From an uncultured bacterium (GTDB lineage Bacteria; Actinomycetota; Coriobacteriia; Coriobacteriales; Coriobacteriaceae), in the NCBI GenBank assembly GCA_905215725.1, contig CAJMRD010000014.1:1-29536 (forward strand): DNA of 29,536 bases, in the 5' to 3' direction. Position numbers and translations under genes: made by a program. Positions within the stretch are counted from its first letter, which is position 1, and every line of letters starts with the position of its first letter. Under the pieces are notes generated by a model. That model saw only the letters and a list, made by a program, of their open reading frames with translations, was not told the origin of the DNA and made no database searches. This document shows, piece by piece, positions 24,101 to 29,536 of the stretch.

Positions 24101-25892
24101 TCTTGATGACGGAATAGGACAGGCCGGCCGCGATGTCGCCCACCGTGGCACCTTCCTTTTGCGCCTGCTTGACGCGCGAGTTCATAAAGACCGTGCAGCG
24201 GCTACCCAGGTCGACGGGGGCCTTGGCATGGATGGCGGCGTCGGCGAACGCGCGCACGTCCATGTTCATAGAGACGGCAAAGCTCTCGATAAAGCTGCCG
24301 CAGCCCGACGAGCAGGCCTCGTTGAGCATGATGTGCTCGATAACGCCGTCCTTGACGCGCAGGCACTTCATGTCCTGGCCGCCGATGTCCAGGATAAACT
24401 CGACACCGGGCAGGAATGCCTTGGCGCCGCGCAGGTGCGCGACGGTCTCGATCTCGCCGGAATCGGCCTTGAGGGCCTCGATGAGCAGCGCCTCGCCGTA
24501 ACCCGTGGTGGTCACGTGGCCGATGGTGCAGCCGGCGGGGATGTGGTTGTAGAAATCGGCCATGATGACCTTGGCCGTGCCCAGGATGTCGCCGTTGTTG
24601 TTGCCGTACCAGGTGTGCAGCAGCTGGCCGTCCTCGCCCACGAGCGCGGCCTTCATGGTGGTGGAACCGGCGTCGATGCCGATGAACACGCGGCCGGTGT
24701 AGCCGTCGAGCTTGCCCTTGGGGACGACCTCGGTGTCGTGGCGGGTTTTGAACTCGGCGAAGTCCTCGTCGGTGGCAAAGAGCGGGTCCAGACGCTCGAC
24801 CTCGGCACCCTGCGTGTCACCCAGGGCATCGATGGCCTCGATGAGCTGCGGGAACGTGCTGAGCTTGTTGGACTCATGCGCCATGGCGGCGCCGCTCGCC
24901 ACAAACAGGTGGGCGTTTTGGGGCACAATGCGGTGCTCCTCGTCCAGGTTGAGCGTGAGGTAGAAGCGGTGGCGCAGCTCGGAGAGATACTGCAGCGGGC
25001 CGCCCAGGAAGGCGACGTTGCCGCGGATGGGACGGCCGCACGCCAGGCCCGAGATGGTCTGGGTCACGACAGCCTGGAAGATGGAGGCGGCGACGTCCTC
25101 GGGACGGGCGCCTTCGTTGAGCAGCGGCTGCACATCGGTCTTGGCAAAGACGCCGCAGCGACTGGCGATGGGATAGATGGTGGTGGCGTTAGCCGCGAGC
25201 TCGTTGAGGCCGCTCGCGTCGGTGTGCAGCAGGGTTGCCATCTGATCGATGAAGGCGCCCGTACCGCCGGCGCAGGTGCCGTTCATGCGCTGCTCGATGC
25301 CGTTGTCGAAGTAGATGATCTTGGCGTCCTCGCCGCCCAACTCGATGGCGACATCGGTGGCCGGGATGAGGGTCTCGACGGCGCGCTTGCTGGCGATGAC
25401 CTCCTGGACAAACTCTAGGTCGAGCCACTGGGACAGCAGCAGGCCGCCCGAACCGGTGATGGCACAGGTCATCTGGGCCGTCGGCAGCACGGTCGCAGCG
25501 CCCTCGAACAGGTCGCGGGCGCAGGCGCGAACGTCGGTGTGGTGGCGCTGGTACTTGGCGTAAACAATCTGGTTGTCGTCGTTGAGCACGGCGAGCTTAA
25601 CGGTGGTGGAGCCCACGTCGATGCCCAGGTGCAGATTGCCACGAGCGTTCTCGGGGTTGAAGATCGCGCCTTCGGGGGCCTGGGCGGCAGTGGCGGCTAC
25701 GGGCTCAGCGGCGGTGGCGGGCTCGGCGACGACGGACGTCTCCCCTGCCACGTTCTTGGCATCGGCAACTGCCTCAGCAACTTTCTCGGCAGCCGCGGTC
25801 GCGGCCTTCTGCGCGGCGTCCACCACGGCGGGCGCGGCCTCGCGTGCGGCAGCGACCATGCGGTCCTTGATGCCCTCGACGAGTTTGCTCAT
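21105..25892 (-). CDS. Fused 2-hydroxyacyl-CoA dehydratase activase-like protein (two BadF/HgdC ATPase domains, DUF2229, HgdB-like C-terminus)
   Basis: A 1595-residue multidomain protein. Residues 1-85 are an Ala-rich amphipathic extension. ATPase domain 1 starts at LGIDVGSTTVKLAVL (89-103), with cluster-type Cys in NGTCAGGTGAFIDQ (about 205) and IASRCGVFAKTD (about 244). ATPase domain 2 starts at IGIDAGSTTMKAALV (about 403), with NEACSSGCGSFIES (about 525) and LGSRCTVFMNSRVK (about 563). A Cys motif RCGRCSNNCQ (about 686) precedes a DUF2229 region (GIPRALNMYENYPFWHAFFTRLGF; MPCVRWERKEDPTAGNCYNCPIV). The last third resembles the HgdB dehydratase subunit, and a CVSCGS motif lies 20 residues from the end. 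Activases use ATP hydrolysis to drive one electron into a dehydratase; here activator and dehydratase-like parts are one chain. The actual substrate is unknown. AGAGGAGA precedes the ATG, 12 bp after the TetR stop. Confidence 0.88.
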   Translation of the reverse strand: MSKLVEGIKDRMVAAAREAAPAVVDAAQKAATAAAEKVAEAVADAKNVAGETSVVAEPATAAEPVAATAAQAPEGAIFNPENARGNLHLGIDVGSTTVKLAVLNDDNQIVYAKYQRHHTDVRACARDLFEGAATVLPTAQMTCAITGSGGLLLSQWLDLEFVQEVIASKRAVETLIPATDVAIELGGEDAKIIYFDNGIEQRMNGTCAGGTGAFIDQMATLLHTDASGLNELAANATTIYPIASRCGVFAKTDVQPLLNEGARPEDVAASIFQAVVTQTISGLACGRPIRGNVAFLGGPLQYLSELRHRFYLTLNLDEEHRIVPQNAHLFVASGAAMAHESNKLSTFPQLIEAIDALGDTQGAEVERLDPLFATDEDFAEFKTRHDTEVVPKGKLDGYTGRVFIGIDAGSTTMKAALVGEDGQLLHTWYGNNNGDILGTAKVIMADFYNHIPAGCTIGHVTTTGYGEALLIEALKADSGEIETVAHLRGAKAFLPGVEFILDIGGQDMKCLRVKDGVIEHIMLNEACSSGCGSFIESFAVSMNMDVRAFADAAIHAKAPVDLGSRCTVFMNSRVKQAQKEGATVGDIAAGLSYSVIKNALFKVIKLRDPKEIGSQVIVQGGTFMSDATLRAFEQLTGVHAVRPDIAGCMGAYGAALLARDRAGADGTSTILSAEDIAHLTVTQKHVRCGRCSNNCQLTVNDFGGGRRFITGNRCEKGAGHKKQKTEAPNLFKKKNDLLFNREVLSPDEAPRGTVGIPRALNMYENYPFWHAFFTRLGFSVQLSDQSSKKTYQAGIESMPSESVCYPAKMSHGHVMNLIDRDVDFIWMPCVRWERKEDPTAGNCYNCPIVMSYPTALALNIDEIREQNIEFLYPFVPYHDKTELKRRLYQVLAVDRVADAQAGRGRVRGPKITRSEVDAAVNAAFEADARFHEDIQTMGEEALKWVEDHGGHGIVLAGRPYHNDPEINHALPELISSFGFAVFTEDSLAHLVKPERPIRVVDQWMYHSRLYAVARFVTMRNDLDLIQLNSFGCGLDALTTDQVQEILEASGKIYTVLKIDEVSNLGAARIRIRSLMAALKDQEAERLAEATAAGETYEQGDAAPVAPSTDAPAFASRKYTFEAQRESASTAWPKVPFTEQMREEGYTILCPQMAPIHFDLVKEVFRGAGYNLELLPSTDHDAVEAGLRYVNNDICYPSILVTGQIMEAIESGRYDLSKTAVVISQTGGGCRATNYIALIRKALRESGHPEIPVISLSAVALGEDNPGFKITPALLKQAVYAVLFGDVMMQMLYRCRPYEATPGAANALYEEYMARARKLAPKFNRHNYTKLAREAIRAFDTMPLVGEGTKPRVGVVGEILVKFHPTANNHVVDVIEREGCEAVVPGLLDFFLYSMSNAELQKDELGSSATTRAGMQALIKLVDWMRTPVEEMLEKSRRFEAPERIGTMADKARTVLSVCNNMGEGWLLTAEMLDLIDHGAPNIICTQPFACLPNHVVGKAVIKELRRQHPESNIVAVDYDPGASEVNQLNRIKLMISVAKENMRAGKGFKLEKVAPLAMDEVTGQMRAHDGCVSCGSVDESAVASVAERLGRGIKK

Positions 25893-25904
25893 CTGTCTCT
25901 CCTC

Positions 25905-26615
25905 TTAGTTGTTGGACTCGACGGTTGCGACGGTGTCGGCCGCATCCTCGAGCTGCAGGTTCAATAGCTTCATGCCGTATTCCGGCACGTTGATATCGAT
26001 GGGTTGGCCATACAGGTCGCCGGGGCGCACAAAGGCGATGACCGTCATAATGCGCGCCATGGTCTCGGGCGATTCGGTGAGCCCACGCTCAAACCAGCGC
26101 TGAATCATGCCGACCTCGGCACTCACGACGTAGGTGACGTAGTAGTCAAAAAACGTACCCAGCGCCAGGCCCAAAATGCCCGTCTGTGCACGCGGCACCA
26201 CAGCCTCACGCGCGGTGTCGATAATCTTTTTAATAAAGGCAGGGTCGCCGCCCGGGCCCAGCAGGGCCCCGATAAGGTCACGATTAGCCGCAAGATAGCG
26301 AAGCAGCTCAACCGAACCGGGTGCCGGCTCGAGCTCGTCGATGTTGCGGTAAAGATCGGGTAATTGAGCTGCGGTGATAAGCTCCACCCGCTCACGAATC
26401 TCGGCAAGCAGGCCGTCCTCGATCTGGCTGATAAAGTCGGGGATATCGCGGTAGTGCGAATAGAACGTGCGGCGCGTAAGGCCGGCACGCTCGGTGAGCG
26501 ACGCGACGTTAATGCGCGAAAGGTCGCCGCTTTCGGCAAGCTCGCTGGCAAGTGCCTGGCGAAGGGCACGCTGCGAGCGAAGAGACCGGCGATCGCATTT
26601 CTCGAGCTGGGACAA
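25905..26615 (-). CDS. TetR-family transcription regulator
   Basis: The 236-residue protein has an N-terminal TetR DNA-binding domain (RSLRSQRALRQALASELAESGDLSRINVASLTERAGLTRRTFYSHYRDIPDFISQIEDG, recognition helix LTRRTFYSHYRD) and a helical ligand domain with a C-terminal GTFFDYYVTYVVSAEVGMIQRWFERGLTESPETMARIM segment common in this family. The start is TTG at 26615, chosen because AAGGAGG stands 4 bases upstream and the first ATG nearby is out of frame. It lies 12 bp upstream of the activase gene and is very likely co-transcribed with it. Palindromes just upstream (26638-26681) suggest autoregulation. The effector is unknown; an acyl-CoA-type ligand would fit the neighbour but is a guess. 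Confidence 0.88.
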   Translation of the reverse strand: MSQLEKCDRRSLRSQRALRQALASELAESGDLSRINVASLTERAGLTRRTFYSHYRDIPDFISQIEDGLLAEIRERVELITAAQLPDLYRNIDELEPAPGSVELLRYLAANRDLIGALLGPGGDPAFIKKIIDTAREAVVPRAQTGILGLALGTFFDYYVTYVVSAEVGMIQRWFERGLTESPETMARIMTVIAFVRPGDLYGQPIDINVPEYGMKLLNLQLEDAADTVATVESNN

Positions 26616-26637
26616 GCGTCCTCCTTGTTACTCAGCC

Positions 26638-26681
26638 TGTGCGCTATTGCACAGTGCGAGTATTATTGCACACCGTGTGCA
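26638..26681 (-). promoter_or_regulatory. Candidate TetR operator(s)
   Basis: TGTGC (26638-26642)/GCACA (26649-26653) and the near-perfect palindrome TGCACACcGTGTGCA (26667-26681) lie just upstream of the TetR ribosome site. They share the direct repeat TATTGCACA (26645-26653 and 26664-26672, 19 bp apart). A TTGATG hexamer (26680-26685, minus strand) could be the -35. Paired sites close to the start are what TetR autoregulation would need. Confidence 0.5.
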
Positions 26682-26706
26682 TCAACACGTAAAGGCAATA
26701 TTTTGG

Positions 26707-26735
26707 ATGTGACAGGGACTGCCCCCTTGTCACAT
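26707..26735. repeat. GGGAC/GCCCCC-core hairpin element
   Basis: ATGTGACA (26707-26714) pairs with TGTCACAT (26728-26735); GGG/CCC extends the stem inward past one unpaired base. It lies in the gap between the divergent TetR and 710-residue genes and resembles the hairpins at 6141 and 8408. Confidence 0.6.
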
Positions 26736-26820
26736 TCCATTCTCTCCTGGTCCCGTTAATGGGACCGACGGCCTCCACACCTGTTGCATCATGCCGGTAA
26801 CAATCGACAAGGAGGCCGAC

Positions 26821-28953
26821 ATGAACAATCAGGCAAGCGATGGCATCACCGATGCCGGCAAAGACCTCGTCCTCAGCTGCATCAAAAGCCAAGAGCTGCG
26901 AGACCACATGCGCAAATACTTATACTGGCCGGCGCTAATCATCGCCGGCTCTCTTAAGACACTTGATGAAAAGCGCACCATGCTCGAGCAACTCCGCAAG
27001 GAGGTTTCGCCGGAGCTGTTCGAAGATATCGACTCCCATCTCGCCCAGCTCAACAGCGCGCTCGATATGCTCCACAACATCGAGCGCGACCGCGGAATCC
27101 TCCTACTGCACGTCATGGTCTACAACGAGGAGGAGCGCGACGCCGACGCCCTCGACGGTCCCTTCCCCACCGCATCCTGGGAAGCCGCGCAATCGCTCAT
27201 GAAGCGCCACATCGAAGAGTATCCTGACGACGACTGGTCCGAATCGTACTGGAAGATCAATCTCTACACCTCGGAAGACCTACACGAGCACCAAACGGCG
27301 CAGCCCTCTCTGTCGTTTGCGGCCACCAAGGACGGCGAGCTCATATTCCTCCGCGATCTGCGCAATCACCGCACTCGCAAATCGCATGTCGAAAGCGTCT
27401 GGCGAAACGAAAGCAGGAGGTTCTGCGACAGCAACGAACCCATCTATACGCCGTGGGTACCGGGCGACATCCTCAAAATCGACGGTCGCCCCTTCGACCA
27501 CGGGCCTCGCTTTGCCATTGTGCTCGAAAACGGCTACGAGCACACGCTCCGGGGACAGATCTGGTGCGCAGGGCCTAGCAAAGATCACGGCGTTAAGGAG
27601 GGTTCGCTTTCATCCGGCACCTACAGCGACAGTCTCTTGGACCCCTTCATCCCCTCTGCCCTCTACACCGCCGAGCGCTATACCGGCGACTTGCCGGACG
27701 GCTGCGCCTTTATGCTCGAGCTTTCGCAGAAGCTGCACGACAACCCCGACTACGGCAAACAATGGTCCGAGGGTTCCGTCGGACATGACTGCCTTCAGCC
27801 GTATCGCAAGCCCGCCAACCAAAGCGAGCTGGATATTCATCCGGACATCTTCGAGTTTTTGGACTCGCGCAGCATTAAGGAGCATCTTCAACGAATCAAC
27901 TACGAGCTCACCACGCCCGTAGCGGCTTTCATCGTCAATTGCTCGCATAAAGCGACGCTACAGCAAAAGCTCGAAGGCTGGCAAAAGATCATCGACAATA
28001 TGCCCAATTGCACCATGAGCCGCAGAAATGACACGGTCAACATCCCGGACTTCCATGCCTTTCTGCGCAATGTCATTAAGCAGGAGCACAGAAAGCTCGC
28101 GCACTTTAAATTGACGGACGGTCTGAGCCTGTACTTCTTTGAGGACTACTCATGGGACCGGCGCGGGCAGGGCGGCTGTCTTTACGGCCCGTACAGCAGT
28201 TATCAAAAGTGCTTCGATGCAATCTGGAAAGAGCTCGATGATGACGATCCCAAAGCCATCAGGATCACTCGTCGTCCCATCGACCCAGACGAAGACCACT
28301 ATGCCGACGACATGGTCTTACTCAATGCGAACGGCGAAGTAATGTCTTGCGATTACCGCAACAAAAGCGAGTGGGACGAGGCGGGCACCGCCAGCGATTT
28401 CGAGGACATGTGGTTTGATATCCCGACGCCTTTCCATGCCGGAGACATCGTCTGCAACCTCCAACGCCCCGACGAGCCGATGGTGCTGTTTGACCTGCAA
28501 ACGTGGGGATCCGAACGAGTCTACAAAGAGCTGGCCTCCTCCGTCTACAAAGAGCGCCTCGTTCAAAAAGCCGACAAGCTATTGCGCTGGTACCGATATG
28601 ACGGCGACACCAGCGACATGTACGCCTACGGATGTCAGGTCTCTTCCGCCCTGCACTTCCCCTTCTACATTGGGGAGCCTGAGGGTTTTCTTTTGGATAT
28701 CGACTATTACCGCGCGCCGCTCAAGTCGGAGGAGCGAATTCTCTATGGCGTCAGGGCGTATGTCAAAGGCGACCTGGCGGTTGACTCGCTCACCGCGATG
28801 GCCAGCGCATGCGAGCTACAAGCACTGGCGGAGAAAAAGGCGCATGGCTTCGAGGACGCAGACAGTTGGCTCAAGGACCGCTACCCAGAGCTGTTCGATA
28901 CGACGGCCGATCCCTTCTTAGAGGGAGACGGCGGTTGCGCCAGTTACGCTTAG
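26821..28953 (+). CDS. Large orphan protein with two GDI(V/L) modules
   Basis: A 710-residue protein I do not recognise. There is no signal peptide and no membrane segment, so it is probably cytoplasmic. The N-terminal 100 residues are helical (KDLVLSCIKSQELRDHMRKYLYWPALIIAGSLKTLDEKRTMLEQLRKEV...). Two beta-rich modules begin with a similar phrase: TPWVPGDILKIDGRPFDHGPRFAIVLENG (about 210-240) and TPFHAGDIVCNLQRPDEPMVLFDLQTWG (about 530-560), each followed by acidic and aromatic-rich sequence. The middle (about 330-420) is a helical linker. The protein is rich in Trp, Tyr, Asp and Glu and ends LEGDGGCASYA. GGAGG stands 5 bases before the ATG at 26821; a longer frame from 26791 exists but lacks a ribosome site. 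The base composition is slightly less GC-rich than its neighbours, which could mean acquisition. Confidence 0.7.
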   Translation: MNNQASDGITDAGKDLVLSCIKSQELRDHMRKYLYWPALIIAGSLKTLDEKRTMLEQLRKEVSPELFEDIDSHLAQLNSALDMLHNIERDRGILLLHVMVYNEEERDADALDGPFPTASWEAAQSLMKRHIEEYPDDDWSESYWKINLYTSEDLHEHQTAQPSLSFAATKDGELIFLRDLRNHRTRKSHVESVWRNESRRFCDSNEPIYTPWVPGDILKIDGRPFDHGPRFAIVLENGYEHTLRGQIWCAGPSKDHGVKEGSLSSGTYSDSLLDPFIPSALYTAERYTGDLPDGCAFMLELSQKLHDNPDYGKQWSEGSVGHDCLQPYRKPANQSELDIHPDIFEFLDSRSIKEHLQRINYELTTPVAAFIVNCSHKATLQQKLEGWQKIIDNMPNCTMSRRNDTVNIPDFHAFLRNVIKQEHRKLAHFKLTDGLSLYFFEDYSWDRRGQGGCLYGPYSSYQKCFDAIWKELDDDDPKAIRITRRPIDPDEDHYADDMVLLNANGEVMSCDYRNKSEWDEAGTASDFEDMWFDIPTPFHAGDIVCNLQRPDEPMVLFDLQTWGSERVYKELASSVYKERLVQKADKLLRWYRYDGDTSDMYAYGCQVSSALHFPFYIGEPEGFLLDIDYYRAPLKSEERILYGVRAYVKGDLAVDSLTAMASACELQALAEKKAHGFEDADSWLKDRYPELFDTTADPFLEGDGGCASYA

Positions 28954-28974
28954 TTTTTGAAACGCCACTACCGA

Positions 28975-29003
28975 TTGTCCAAAATGTCGTTCGTGGGTAG
29001 AAT
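28975..29003 (+). promoter_or_regulatory. Sigma-70-type promoter before the candidate small RNA
   Basis: TTGTCC (28975-28980), a 17-base spacer, and TAGAAT (28998-29003). This is the best-matched promoter I could find in the window. Expected transcription start is near 29010. Confidence 0.65.
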
Positions 29004-29009
29004 AGTGTC

Positions 29010-29155
29010 GACGGCAGCCCAAGTTCTGGAAAGCTGGGCAGCGCCGTTGCTTGGATTAAGGGGTCAACGCCTTAGGGGCGGCGACCCCTTTAATATGAGA
29101 AAGCCATTGTCAATAGGCGTGTTTGTTCGAGCCCGGTTTTAAACCGGGCTTTTTC
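29010..29155 (+). ncRNA. Candidate structured small RNA
   Basis: A stretch of about 145 bases between a good promoter and a strong terminator, with no credible reading frame. Predicted helices: ACGGC/GCCGT (29011-29015/29043-29047) enclosing GCCCA/TGGGC (29017-29021/29035-29039); then an 11-bp helix with one bulge (29055-29065/29083-29094) enclosing CGCC/GGCG with loop TTAGG (29068-29071/29077-29080). A linker of about 35 bases leads to the terminator hairpin. It does not show the SRP RNA GGAAGG-type tip, tmRNA or RNase P consensus, or a riboswitch I know, and no gene follows on the plus strand for it to control. Confidence 0.5.
29130..29155 (+). terminator. Terminator of the candidate small RNA
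   Basis: AGCCCGGTTT (29130-29139) and AAACCGGGCT (29141-29150) form a GC-rich stem followed by TTTTTCG. Confidence 0.9.
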
Positions 29156-29429
29156 GTTTCCCGTCGGGAGGGACCGCGCACGCTGCACGTTTAGTCGACG
29201 CTTGCCTGGCAAGCTAATATCCGCGGGCTCTTGCGGGCGCGCTGCCGGCGGTCAGCCCGGTATGTCCGCACACCCCACCGCATTTCGATTCTCCGTCCGG
29301 CGCGCTCGTCCGAAACCAGTCTTGTTCACGGGCGCGGCCCTTGGGCTGCCCAAAAAGGGCTCGTGAACGCGCGCCGGCGATGCGTCGAGGCGCGGGCCCT
29401 CCCGGCGGGAGGCTTGTTGTCCGACGGGG
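29156..29429. other. Structured non-coding flank downstream of the transposase gene
   Basis: About 270 GC-rich bases without a credible gene. Visible structures are GCTTGCC-t-GGCAAGC (29200-29214) and a long imperfect hairpin with GTTCACG/CGTGAAC outside and GCCCTT/AAGGGC inside (29324-29330/29362-29368; 29337-29342/29355-29360). Part of it is presumably the non-coding end of the insertion sequence, but the boundary cannot be set from one side. Confidence 0.5.
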
Positions 29430-29536
29430 TCAGCTGAGGGTCCCCTCCGCCCGGCGCCCGATCTCCCAGACCCAGCAGGCGAGCTCGCGCGCGACGGCGG
29501 CGTTTGCCTTGCACGAGCTCTTGCCCGCCGCCGCCA
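29430..29536 (-). CDS. Transposase C-terminus, IS110-like (partial)
   Basis: The minus-strand frame is open from the window edge to a TGA at 29430-29432 and gives the last 34 residues, including KSSCKANAAVARELACWVWEIGRR before a short tail. The Ala-(x)-Val-Ala-Arg-Glu-Leu-Ala-x-Trp pattern near the end resembles the final helix of IS110/IS116/IS902-family transposases, DEDD/serine-type recombinases that use a bridge RNA. Only the last 107 bases are inside the window, so the catalytic residues cannot be checked and the family call is provisional. Confidence 0.6.
   Translation of the reverse strand, partial: AAAGKSSCKANAAVARELACWVWEIGRRAEGTLS

Noticed and set aside
21189..25418. A 1409-codon open frame on the plus strand opposite the activase gene
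   Set aside because: It mirrors the GC-rich codon pattern of the true gene; its translation is His/Arg/Gly/Leu-rich without domains, while the minus strand has several complete family motifs.
29010..29155. Known RNA classes (SRP RNA, tmRNA, T-box, common riboswitches) for the small RNA
   Set aside because: The SRP GGAAGG-type tip, the T-box GGNACC motif and riboswitch cores I know are not present; the TTCGAGCC near 29126 looks like a T-loop but is only the start of the terminator stem.

Overview
The window looks like a chromosomal segment of a high-GC Coriobacteriia bacterium, most likely a gut Collinsella or close relative. This rests on the GC-rich codon use, the gene repertoire (fused acyl-CoA dehydratase activase, OPT transporter, type III pantothenate kinase, Asp23/AmaP operon, LAxTG-anchored Ala-rich surface protein) and the style of the intergenic hairpins. 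It is an inference, because no rRNA or other phylogenetic marker is present.

Layout. The window opens with the 3' end of an M20 amidohydrolase (+) and a strong hairpin terminator. Positions 0.9-11.3 kb are a long minus-strand block: a zinc-ribbon membrane protein with an EP-rich tail, a YitT-family protein, the Asp23/DUF2273/AmaP envelope-stress operon (transcribed amaP, DUF2273, asp23), YebC, a large polytopic membrane protein (DUF6020-like), Lgt, a NifU-domain Fe-S scaffold, a dCMP deaminase and CoaX. An OPT-family transporter follows on the plus strand (11.6-13.3 kb).

Positions 13.5-17.0 kb (minus) hold the most striking locus: a secreted, sortase-anchored coiled-coil/CAP-domain surface protein. 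Its reading frame is broken by an eight-G tract just after the signal peptide, so as written it is OFF; G9 (or G6) would restore an 1151-residue protein. Divergent to it is a DUF389 membrane protein. Next come a small membrane-anchored hypothetical protein, a decayed arylsulfotransferase remnant, a 3-hydroxyacyl-CoA dehydrogenase, and a TetR regulator 12 bp upstream of a 1595-residue activase-like protein, probably co-transcribed. The right end has a 710-residue orphan protein (+), a candidate structured small RNA with its own promoter and terminator, and the 3' end of a transposase that looks IS110-like.

Intergenic DNA is rich in inverted repeats. Several share a GGGAC/GTCCC core; two lie in related 27-bp units (25 of 27 positions identical), one of which flanks a perfect 36-bp-arm palindrome at 11346-11425. 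A second class, at 20.8-21.0 kb, keeps one hairpin-loop sequence on different stems. These resemble REP/MITE-type elements, but no mobilising transposase for them is in the window.
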